64,000 bases of DNA from NCBI RefSeq assembly GCF_016901695.1, contig NZ_JACJKS010000004.1, forward strand, positions 1-64,000. The letters are read 5' to 3'. The position numbers and the translations under genes are program-made. Under the pieces are notes generated by a model that searched no databases, had not been told where the DNA came from, and saw only the letters and a program-made list of their open reading frames with translations. Position 1 is the stretch's first letter, and every line of letters starts with the position of its first letter. The DNA comes from Mordavella massiliensis (GTDB taxonomy: Bacteria; Bacillota; Clostridia; Lachnospirales; Lachnospiraceae). Of this stretch, positions 7,253 to 14,471 are shown in pieces.

Positions 7253-8221
7253 ATGAACGTAGGTATTTTAGGAGCGGGCAGGATCGCGGTCACCATGGCG
7301 AGGACCCTGAATGGAATGAAGGAGGCAGAGTGCTACGCAGTGGCATCCAGGAATCTGGAAAAGGCGCAGAAATTTGCAGTGGACAATCATGTGGAGAAGG
7401 CGTACGGCTCCTATGAGGAGATGCTCTTAGATGAGAACGTGGATCTCGTGTATGTTGCAACGCCTCACTCCCATCACCTGGAGCACGCGAAGCTGTGCAT
7501 CTCCTACGGGAAGCCGGTTCTGTGCGAAAAGTCGTTCACAGCCAATGCGGCGCAGGCAAGGGAGCTTCTCGACTATGCGGCAGAAAAAAAGGTGTTTATA
7601 ACAGAAGCGATCTGGACGCGGTACATGCCGTCCAGAAAGATGATCGATGATATCATCGCATCGGGAGAGCTGGGAGAGATCAAGATGCTCACCGCAAACC
7701 TGGGGTACGAGCTGACGGATAAGGACAGGATGCTGCGGCCGGATCTGGCGGGCGGAGCCCTTCTGGATGTGGGCGTCTACACCCTTAACTTTGCAAGCAT
7801 GGTGCTGGGGGACGACGTGGTGAAGATGACCTCCGAGTGTGTGAAGACGGACACCGGCGTGGATGGGCAGGACGCCATTATCCTCACATACCGCGACGGA
7901 AAGCTGGCGGTCCTTCACACCGGCATGTGGGCAGATACAGAGCAGTATGGCATCGTTTACGGCACAAAAGGCTATCTGATCGCGTGCAATATCAACAACA
8001 TTGACGTGATCCGGATCTACGCGCCGGACAGGAGCCTGATCCGCGAAGTGAAAGTGCCGGAGCAGATCACGGGGTATGAGTACGAGGTTCTGGCGTGCAA
8101 ACGCGCCCTTGCCGCTGGCGAGCTCGAGTGCGGGGAGATGCCTCACGCAGAGACCATGCGGATCATGGAGTGGATGGACGCGCTGCGGAAAGAGTGGGGG
8201 ATCGTGTATCCATTTGAATAG
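7253..8221 (+). CDS. Gfo/Idh/MocA family oxidoreductase
   Basis: A 322-aa NAD(P)-dependent dehydrogenase. The N-terminal Rossmann fold shows GILGAGRIA at the nucleotide loop, VDLVYVATPHSHH, and the family's EKP-type motif as KPVLCEKSF. The C-terminal half (GGALLDVGVYTLNFA, TYRDGKLAVLHTG) is the substrate-binding alpha/beta domain. Members oxidise or reduce sugars, inositols or trans-dihydrodiols; this one resembles the dihydrodiol-dehydrogenase-like group, but the substrate cannot be read from sequence. GGAGGCAGGAT precedes the ATG at 7253. The stop codon abuts hairpin 1 of the repeat element at 8222. Confidence 0.85.
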   Translation: MNVGILGAGRIAVTMARTLNGMKEAECYAVASRNLEKAQKFAVDNHVEKAYGSYEEMLLDENVDLVYVATPHSHHLEHAKLCISYGKPVLCEKSFTANAAQARELLDYAAEKKVFITEAIWTRYMPSRKMIDDIIASGELGEIKMLTANLGYELTDKDRMLRPDLAGGALLDVGVYTLNFASMVLGDDVVKMTSECVKTDTGVDGQDAIILTYRDGKLAVLHTGMWADTEQYGIVYGTKGYLIACNINNIDVIRIYAPDRSLIREVKVPEQITGYEYEVLACKRALAAGELECGEMPHAETMRIMEWMDALRKEWGIVYPFE

Positions 8222-8455
8222 CAAGTAAAAGCGGACGTAACACTTTTTAAAAGTGTTACGTCCGCTTTTACTTGTACTGGTGTGCTATTGTGTTTTTTGT
8301 CTTTAGAAAACAAATAGTTTTGTAAATAAAAATGGCTTTTTTTAGCACAGCATCGGCATACTAATAGTCGACAATTTCCTACAATTATCACAATTACACA
8401 CCAGTTGATGCAATTCCGGACGTAACAGTTTTGAAAAGTGTTACGTCCGGATTTG
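8222..8455. mobile_element. Palindrome-ended non-coding element, copy A
   Basis: A 234-bp element with no credible gene. Left end: perfect 26-bp-arm hairpin (8222-8247 / 8249-8274) with core GGACGTAACACTTTT. Right end: hairpin with 22-nt arms, 20 matching (8411-8432 / 8434-8455), with almost the same core. Inside these lies a second inverted repeat, ACTGGTGTGCTATTGTG (8276-8292) versus the complement of CACAATTACACACCAGT (8389-8405), 15 of 17 matching. About 95 bp of AT-rich sequence lies between. A second copy with the same ends but a different interior lies at 11149-11424. It looks like a non-autonomous (MITE- or BIME-like) repeat; no transposase is present in the window. Confidence 0.7.
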
Positions 8456-9154
8456 TTCCGCCTTGCCAACAAAAATGCGGAACAGTCGTCGCATGTTCAG
8501 TGAGTGCATCATGCATTCCGGATGCCACTGGACTCCCACTGCAAACGGATGCCCGGGCATTTCCAGCGCCTCGGCGATTCCATCCGGCGCACGGCCAGTG
8601 ATGGATATCCCTTTTCCGGGGGTCAGGACAGCCTGGTGGTGAAAACTGTTCACAGCCGTGTGATCTCCGAAGATTTCATATAGCATGCTATCTTTTTTGA
8701 AGAGAACGGTGTGACAGATATCGCTGCGAAGGCGTGACCGCTGCATGTGGTTGAGGCTTGGTTCTTCCCGGAGGGAGAGGTCCTGCAGGAGTTCCCCTCC
8801 GCAGGCGGCATTTAGGATCTGCATGCCGCGGCAGATGGCCAGGACAGGCCTGGCGAGGGGGAGAACATGTTTTAAGAGGCTGATCTGAAATACATCTGTC
8901 TTCATATCTGTCTCTCCGGCAGGAGACAGAGGAGGCCGGTGGAGAAGAGCAGGTGTGATATCGCCCCCGCCGCAGAACAGGAACCCATGGCAGCAGGCGG
9001 CCATTGTCTGCAGCAGATCATTGCCCTTACCATCCACGCAGGGCAGCACCAGAGGGCAGCCCCCGGCCCGGCATACAGCCGAAATATAGGTGTCCGTGAC
9101 ATACTGCCGGTTGCCGGCAAAGCCGCAGACGACAATCCCGATCACAGGCGTCAT
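8441..9154 (-). CDS. Peptidase C26 family glutamine amidotransferase-like hydrolase
   Basis: A 237-aa class I glutamine amidotransferase fold, of the gamma-glutamyl-gamma-aminobutyrate hydrolase (PuuD) family. The nucleophile Cys108 sits in AICRGMQILN and the partner His-Glu in VGVQWHPECM. FLFCGGGDITP is the usual loop before. GGAGGA is placed 7 nt before the ATG at 9154. It probably hydrolyses gamma-glutamyl amide bonds; the exact substrate is unknown. Oddity: the last codons (EQIRT) and the TAA stop lie inside the right hairpin of repeat element A, so the element supplied this protein's C-terminus. It diverges from a dipeptidase gene. Confidence 0.85.
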   Translation of the reverse strand: MTPVIGIVVCGFAGNRQYVTDTYISAVCRAGGCPLVLPCVDGKGNDLLQTMAACCHGFLFCGGGDITPALLHRPPLSPAGETDMKTDVFQISLLKHVLPLARPVLAICRGMQILNAACGGELLQDLSLREEPSLNHMQRSRLRSDICHTVLFKKDSMLYEIFGDHTAVNSFHHQAVLTPGKGISITGRAPDGIAEALEMPGHPFAVGVQWHPECMMHSLNMRRLFRIFVGKAEQIRT

Positions 9155-9214
9155 ACTGTTTCCTCCGCGTCCATAATGTAGTATAGTATATGTATGAAAA
9201 GGAGGGCATACAAC

Positions 9215-10186
9215 ATGAATCTCATTGACATGCACTGTGACACGCTCTGGCGGCTCACGGATCTGGGCGGCAGGGGCGACCTGCTGGAGAACGACGGATC
9301 TGTCAGCCTCCGCCTTCTGGAAAAGGAAAAGGCGCTGGCCCAGGTGTTTGCCTGTTTCGTACACCGGGACGCAATGGAGGGGGAGAGCGGGCAGGAACAG
9401 TATGATGCCGGCTATCAGCACGTTTTATCCATGCTCGCATATTTGCAGGAGCAGGTCGGAAAGTATGCGGACCGGGCTGCAGTGGCGTCATGCCCGGCAG
9501 ACATAGAAAGGATCCGCCGCGCCGGAAAGACGGGCGTCATCCCGGCGGTGGAGGAAGGCGGCATCCTGGGAGGGCGGCTGGAGAGGCTGGACACCCTCTT
9601 TCAAAAGGGCGTACGCATCATGACCCTCCTTTGGAACTACGAGAACTGCCTGGGGTTTCCGAACAGCCGGGACGGACGCGTGATGGAGAGAGGACTGAAG
9701 CCCTTCGGCATCCGGACCGTGGAGCGGATGAACGAACTGGGGATGATGGTGGACGTGTCCCATGCTTCCGACGGCGTGTTCCGGGATGTGCTGCGGCACA
9801 GCCGCAAGCCGGTTCTGGCGACCCATTCCAACTGCCGTGCCCTGGCAGACCATCCCCGGAACCTGACGGATGAAATGCTGAAAAAGCTAGGGGAAAAAGG
9901 CGGCGCGGCGGGACTGAATTTCTACGGCCCCTTCCTCGGCACGCCAGAAGAATCCGCCCTGGAGGAGATGACAGCCCACATCCTTCATATGATCCATGTG
10001 GGCGGAGCGGATCTTCCGGCCATCGGCACAGATTTTGACGGGTTTGATGGCGTGGAACACCTTGACGTCCCGGATACGGGCTGTATGGAGCTGCTGTGGG
10101 AAACCCTGCGAAGGGCAGGGCTGTCGGAGGAGCAGTTAGATAAGATCTGGTACAAAAATTTCCTGCGGGTCTGGCGGGAACAGTAA
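9215..10186 (+). CDS. Membrane dipeptidase (peptidase family M19)
   Basis: A 323-aa renal-dipeptidase-type zinc enzyme that cleaves dipeptides. The metal site is visible: DMHCD at the N-terminus (His7, Asp9), a bridging Glu in PAVEEGG, VDVSHAS, ATHSNCRAL and the late IGTDFDGFDG. No signal peptide or membrane anchor is present, so it should be cytoplasmic despite the family name. Start chosen at 9215 because AAGGAGGG (9199-9206) precedes it, rather than the ATG at 9194. Followed 39 bp later by ribokinase. A short AT-rich divergent promoter region (9167-9195, TATAGT at 9182-9187) separates it from the C26 hydrolase. Confidence 0.9.
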   Translation: MNLIDMHCDTLWRLTDLGGRGDLLENDGSVSLRLLEKEKALAQVFACFVHRDAMEGESGQEQYDAGYQHVLSMLAYLQEQVGKYADRAAVASCPADIERIRRAGKTGVIPAVEEGGILGGRLERLDTLFQKGVRIMTLLWNYENCLGFPNSRDGRVMERGLKPFGIRTVERMNELGMMVDVSHASDGVFRDVLRHSRKPVLATHSNCRALADHPRNLTDEMLKKLGEKGGAAGLNFYGPFLGTPEESALEEMTAHILHMIHVGGADLPAIGTDFDGFDGVEHLDVPDTGCMELLWETLRRAGLSEEQLDKIWYKNFLRVWREQ

Positions 10187-10225
10187 ACAGGGATGAAGCG
10201 GAATAACAGAGAGGAGAACGAGAGA

Positions 10226-11116
10226 ATGAAACTTGCAGTAGTGGGCAGCATCAATATGGACATGACAGTGACGGCAGAGCGGATCCCGGGGAAGGGGGAG
10301 ACCCTGCGGGGAGACAGCGTGAGCAGCATCCCCGGAGGAAAGGGGGCCAACCAGGCTGTGGCCATGGCAAAACTTGGCGCAGAGGTGGAGATGTTCGGCT
10401 GCGTCGGGGATGACGGCAACGGGGAGACGCTGCTTGAAAACCTCAAAAGAGCCGGGGTAAAGACAGACCATATCCGCGTGCTGAAGGGCGTACCTACCGG
10501 TATCGCCATGATCACGGTGGCTGAGAACGACAACACGATCGTGGTCGTCCCCGGCGCCAACGGGAAGGTGGACAGAGGCTACGCGGACAGTATCCGGGAG
10601 GAACTCGCGCAGTATGACATGGTTGTCCTGCAGCATGAGATTCCGCTGGACACCGTGTATTATCTCGTGGAACTGTGCCATGGCATGGGGATCCCGGTCG
10701 TATTGAACCCGGCGCCGGCGGCAGCAATGCCGGAGAAGATCGTGGAGATGGTGACGTATCTCACCCCCAATGAGCACGAGGCGGTCCTGATCTTTGGAGA
10801 GGGGCAAAAGACAGAAGAGATGCTGCGGAAATATCCGGAGAAACTTGTCATCACGCAAGGCTCACGCGGTGTGGTTACCTGCCTGAAAAATGGCGAAATC
10901 CTGTGCGTACCGGCCAGAAAGTCGGCTGTTGTGGACACAACGGGAGCGGGGGACACGCTGAACGGGGCTTTCTGCGTCCGGATCTGCGCGGGAGATGACA
11001 TCCGTGCGGCTCTCACCTACGCCAACACGGCGGCAGGCCTTTCCACGGAGAAATTCGGTGCCCAGAGCGGGATGCCGTCTGCAGCGGAAGTCGGGCGCGA
11101 ACTGCAGCGGAGGTGA
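10226..11116 (+). CDS. rbsK: Ribokinase
   Basis: A 296-aa PfkB-family sugar kinase that phosphorylates D-ribose at O5. Signatures: VVGSINMDMTV at the start, GGKGANQAVAMAKLG (first PfkB motif), NPAPA, and DTTGAGDTLNGAF with the catalytic base Asp243. The match to ribokinase is closer than to other PfkB kinases because of the SINMD opening and length. Start at 10226 follows GAGGAG at 10211-10216. No ribose transporter is adjacent. The gene ends 32 bp before repeat element B. Confidence 0.9.
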   Translation: MKLAVVGSINMDMTVTAERIPGKGETLRGDSVSSIPGGKGANQAVAMAKLGAEVEMFGCVGDDGNGETLLENLKRAGVKTDHIRVLKGVPTGIAMITVAENDNTIVVVPGANGKVDRGYADSIREELAQYDMVVLQHEIPLDTVYYLVELCHGMGIPVVLNPAPAAAMPEKIVEMVTYLTPNEHEAVLIFGEGQKTEEMLRKYPEKLVITQGSRGVVTCLKNGEILCVPARKSAVVDTTGAGDTLNGAFCVRICAGDDIRAALTYANTAAGLSTEKFGAQSGMPSAAEVGRELQRR

Positions 11117-11148
11117 CGGACTTCCGGCATGTGAGAGCGGTCTGGCAT

Positions 11149-11424
11149 AAATCCGGACGTAATCTTTTGCAAAAGTATTACGTCCGGATTTGCATCAACT
11201 GGTGTGTAATTGTGTTCAATTCTAAGTGAGTGTATAGGCGGCATTTTCAGTTGCCTAGAGAAAAAACAAGGGTTTCCCGACATCGTCAGGGAAACCCATT
11301 TCGCTTTTTGACAGACTTATTAAAGTGTTCACAGAAATTGTGAATTAATAGTATGTTTGCCTGACACAATTACGCACCAGTTTGATTGGTTTAGAGCGTA
11401 ACACTTTTGAAAAGTATTACGTCC
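11149..11424. mobile_element. Palindrome-ended non-coding element, copy B
   Basis: A 276-bp element with the same architecture as copy A. Left hairpin 11149-11168 / 11171-11191 (core GGACGTAATcTTTT / AAAAGTATTACGTCC, one-base bulge). Right hairpin 11394-11408 / 11410-11424, three mismatches. The internal inverted repeat is ACTGGTGTGTAATTGTG (11198-11214) and ACACAATTACGCACCAGTTT (11364-11383). The interior is unrelated to copy A and contains its own strong stem GGGTTTCCC / GGGAAACCC (about 11271-11297). It fills nearly the whole 313-bp gap between rbsK and argG and ends 5 bp from the argG stop. Confidence 0.7.
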
Positions 11425-11429
11425 CCATT

Positions 11430-12662
11430 TTATTTACTCTCGCTTTGCGTCTTCGCCTCCTGCATTTTCAGGGCGCGCACCTTGAGGGGCAGCCCGAACA
11501 GGGTGATGAATCCGTCCGCGTCGTGGTGATCGTACATGTCGCCGGTGGTGAAGCTTGCCAGCGATTCACTGTACAGGGAGTAGGGGGACGTTGTGCCGGC
11601 CTTGATGATGTTGCCTTTGTAGAGTTTGAACTTCACTTCCCCGGTCACGTACTCCTGGGTGCTCTCCACGAACGCCTGGATCGCCTCGCGAAGCGGGGTG
11701 TACCATTTGCCCTCGTAGATCACCTGGGACAGCTTGTTCGCCATCTCCTTTTTGACCTCGGCGGTGGCACGGTCAAGAACAAGCTCCTCCAACTGCTGGT
11801 GCGCCTCGTAGAGGATCGTTCCGCCGGGCGTCTCGTACACGCCGCGGGATTTCATGCCGACAACGCGGTTTTCCACGATGTCAACGATGCCGATCCCGTG
11901 CCTGCCGCCCAGCTCGTTCAACTTGCAGATGATGTCGGACACCTTCATCTCCACGCCGTTGATGCTTTTGGGCACGCCTTTTTCAAACGTCATTGTCACA
12001 TATTCGGGCGCGTCCGGCGCCTTCTCCGGCGTCACGCTCATGACGAGCAGATCGTCGTAGTTGGGCTCGCAGGCGGGATCTTCCAGTTCCAGGCCCTCGT
12101 GGCTGATGTGCCACAGATTGCGGTCCCGGCTGTAGCTGTGCTTTGCGTCAAAGGGAAGATCGATGCCGTGTGCTTTGCAGTATGCGATCTCGTCCTCACG
12201 GGACTGCATGGTCCACAGGTCGGTCATACGCCAGGGAGCGATGATCTTGATGTCCGGAGCCAGGGCCTTGATGCCGAGCTCGAAGCGGATCTGATCGTTG
12301 CCTTTTCCGGTTGCGCCGTGGCAGATGGCGACGGCCCCCTCTTTTCTCGCGATCTCCACAAGTTTCTTCGTGATGGCGGGGCGGGCCATGGCCGTGCCGA
12401 GCAGGTATTTGTTCTCATAGACGGCGTTCGCCTGCACGCAGGGAACGATGTAGTTGTCACAGAAATCATCCACGATATCTTCTATATATAATTTGGCGGC
12501 GCCGGACATCTTTGCTCTCTCCTGGAGCCCTTCCAGCTCTTCTCCCTGTCCGCAGTTTACGCAGCAGCAGATGACATCGTAGCCGAATGTCTCCTTGAGC
12601 CACGGGATAACGGCTGTTGTGTCGAGTCCGCCTGAATATGCCAGTACTACTTTTTCTTTCAT
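11430..12662 (-). CDS. argG: Argininosuccinate synthase
   Basis: A 410-aa enzyme joining citrulline and aspartate with ATP to argininosuccinate, the penultimate step to arginine. The N-type ATP pyrophosphatase loop AYSGGLDTT (residues 8-16) is intact, as are CHGATGKGNDQIRFE and YSRDRNLWHISHEG. Full family length. It is divergent from argC across a 286-bp region with ARG-box-like sites. AGGAGG lies upstream of the ATG. argH, which completes the pathway, is not in the window. The argG 3' end lies beside the right hairpin of repeat element B. Confidence 0.96.
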   Translation of the reverse strand: MKEKVVLAYSGGLDTTAVIPWLKETFGYDVICCCVNCGQGEELEGLQERAKMSGAAKLYIEDIVDDFCDNYIVPCVQANAVYENKYLLGTAMARPAITKKLVEIARKEGAVAICHGATGKGNDQIRFELGIKALAPDIKIIAPWRMTDLWTMQSREDEIAYCKAHGIDLPFDAKHSYSRDRNLWHISHEGLELEDPACEPNYDDLLVMSVTPEKAPDAPEYVTMTFEKGVPKSINGVEMKVSDIICKLNELGGRHGIGIVDIVENRVVGMKSRGVYETPGGTILYEAHQQLEELVLDRATAEVKKEMANKLSQVIYEGKWYTPLREAIQAFVESTQEYVTGEVKFKLYKGNIIKAGTTSPYSLYSESLASFTTGDMYDHHDADGFITLFGLPLKVRALKMQEAKTQSESK

Positions 12663-12717
12663 CGTATGTTCCTCCTGAAATGAATCGTCTTAATCGCAAG
12701 GATTACTATACACTAAA

Positions 12718-12828
12718 ATTCATATTTATGCAATACAAAATTTGAGTAAAATGTGATATATTTAAATATACAAAGAAAACAGAATAAAAAACTTGCATAT
12801 TATACAAAATAGATGTATAATCATGCAA
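12718..12828. promoter_or_regulatory. ARG-box-like operators between argG and argC
   Basis: ATTCATATTTATGCAAT (12718-12734) fits the AT-rich ArgR/AhrC box pattern. Further on, TTGCATATTATACA (12793-12806) and TGTATAATCATGCAA (12814-12828) are inverted copies 7 bp apart, forming one 36-bp palindrome. ArgR/AhrC hexamers normally bind tandem boxes in such divergent regions and repress both arms when arginine is plentiful. Assignment is by pattern. Confidence 0.6.
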
Positions 12829-12948
12829 TGCTGGGATCGTGAGTGAAAATTCTTTCCGGCAATGGACTTTACATGACGGGAAAAGTGGTATACACTTTAA
12901 CAAGTGTTATTTTAACAGACGGTATTATATAGGAAAGGATAAGCAGCT

Positions 12949-13989
12949 ATGATAAAAGTTGGGATCATCGGTTCCACAGGCTACGCGGGCGCAGAACTGG
13001 TCCGCATCCTGATGGGGCACAAAGACGCGCAGATCGTGTGGTACGGCTCGCGGAGCTATATAGATAAGAAGTATGCGGATGTCTATCAGAACATGTTTCA
13101 GATCGTGGACGCGGTCTGCATGGACGATAATATGGAAGAGCTGGCGCAGGCGGCGGACGTGATCTTCACGGCCACGCCCCAGGGTCTGTGCGCTTCCCTT
13201 GTGAACGAAGACATTCTCTCAAAGGCAAAGATTATTGACCTGAGCGCGGACTTCCGCATCAAGGACGTGTCGGTTTACGAGGCGTGGTACGGCATTGAAC
13301 ACAAAAGCCCGCAGTATATTAAGGAAGCGGTCTATGGCCTGTGCGAGGTGAACCGGGAGGCTGTGCGGGGCGCAAGGCTGATCGCCAATCCGGGCTGCTA
13401 CACGACCTGTTCCATCCTCACAGCCTATCCGCTGGCAAAAGAGGGGCTTATCGACATGGACACTCTGATCATCGACGCAAAGTCCGGGACGAGCGGCGCG
13501 GGAAGGGGAGCCAAGGTGGCGAATCTTTTTTGCGAAGTCAATGAAAATATGAAGGCCTACGGGATCGCCTCCCACCGGCATACGCCGGAGATCGAGGAGC
13601 AGCTCGGCTACGCCTGCGGCCATCCGGTGACGCTGAACTTCACCCCCCATCTTGTCCCCATGAACCGGGGCATTCTGGCCACCGAGTACGCGAAGCTGAC
13701 AAAAGATGTGACCTGGGCGGACGTACGGGCCGTATATGAGAAGTACTATAAAGGGGAGAAATTTATCCGCCTCCTGGACGAGGGCGTGTTCCCTGAGACG
13801 AGATGGGTGGAGGGAAGCAATTACGTGGATATCGGCTTCCGGATCGACAAAAGGACCGGCCGCATCATCCTGATCGGCGCGATCGACAATCTTGTGAAAG
13901 GGGCGGCAGGACAGGCGGTGCAGAATATGAACCTCGCCTTCGGACTTCCGGAGGATGAGGGGCTGGATCTCGTGCCCGTGTTCCCGTAG
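12949..13989 (+). CDS. argC: N-acetyl-gamma-glutamyl-phosphate reductase
   Basis: A 346-aa NADPH enzyme making N-acetylglutamate semialdehyde, the third step of arginine synthesis. The N-terminal GIIGSTGYAGAELVR is the dinucleotide-binding loop and Cys150 in IANPGCYTT is the acyl-thioester nucleophile; HRHTPEIE is also typical. AGGAAAGGA precedes the ATG. First gene of argC-GNAT-argJ-argB-argD. Confidence 0.96.
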   Translation: MIKVGIIGSTGYAGAELVRILMGHKDAQIVWYGSRSYIDKKYADVYQNMFQIVDAVCMDDNMEELAQAADVIFTATPQGLCASLVNEDILSKAKIIDLSADFRIKDVSVYEAWYGIEHKSPQYIKEAVYGLCEVNREAVRGARLIANPGCYTTCSILTAYPLAKEGLIDMDTLIIDAKSGTSGAGRGAKVANLFCEVNENMKAYGIASHRHTPEIEEQLGYACGHPVTLNFTPHLVPMNRGILATEYAKLTKDVTWADVRAVYEKYYKGEKFIRLLDEGVFPETRWVEGSNYVDIGFRIDKRTGRIILIGAIDNLVKGAAGQAVQNMNLAFGLPEDEGLDLVPVFP

Positions 13990-14001
13990 AGGTGAGAGAC
14001 A

Positions 14002-14451
14002 ATGGTGATCCGTGAGATGACAATGGAGGACTACGAACAGGTATACCGCCTGTGGAAGAAGATCCGGGGCTTCGGCATCCGCAGCATCGACGACTCCCGG
14101 GAGGGCGTGGAGCGGTTCCTGAAGCGCAACCCCACCACCAGCGTGGTGGCGGAGGAGGACGGCAGGATCGTGGGAAGCATCCTGTGCGGCCACGACGGCC
14201 GGCGGGGCTGCCTCTACCACGTGTGCGTGGATGAGACGCATAGGCGCCGCGGTATCGGGAAGGCTATGGTGGTAAAAGCCATGGAGGCTCTGAAGGCGGA
14301 GAAGATCAATAAGGTCTGCCTCATTGCCTTCACGAAGAACGATATCGGAAATGCGTTCTGGAACACCATCGGCTGGACAGAGCGGGAGGACCTGAATTAC
14401 TATGATTTTGTGCTGAACGACGCCAACATCACGGCGTTTAACGAATCTTAA
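14002..14451 (+). CDS. GNAT family N-acetyltransferase
   Basis: A 149-aa single-domain GNAT protein. Motif A, which binds acetyl-CoA, is clear: YHVCVDETHRRRGIGKAMV (R-R-x-x-G-I-G-K). The substrate is unknown. It sits inside the arginine operon, 12 bp after argC and 20 bp before argJ. One possibility is a stand-alone N-acetylglutamate synthase-type or regulatory activity, but the bifunctional argJ next door would not need it. Its position does suggest coexpression with arginine synthesis. Confidence 0.85.
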   Translation: MVIREMTMEDYEQVYRLWKKIRGFGIRSIDDSREGVERFLKRNPTTSVVAEEDGRIVGSILCGHDGRRGCLYHVCVDETHRRRGIGKAMVVKAMEALKAEKINKVCLIAFTKNDIGNAFWNTIGWTEREDLNYYDFVLNDANITAFNES

Positions 14452-14471
14452 AGACAAGGAAGGTGGATGAG

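Noticed and set aside
8222-8455. Element A as a riboswitch or CRISPR fragment
   Set aside because: It lies after a stop codon, not before a gene on the plus strand, and has two inverted units rather than regular direct repeats with spacers.
8143-8472. A 109-aa frame spanning repeat element A
   Set aside because: It starts within the next gene and reads through both hairpins; composition is not protein-like and copy B has no equivalent frame.
11382-12491. A 369-aa plus-strand frame opposite argG
   Set aside because: argG is certain from its motifs; this frame is a Val/His-rich shadow starting in the repeat element.
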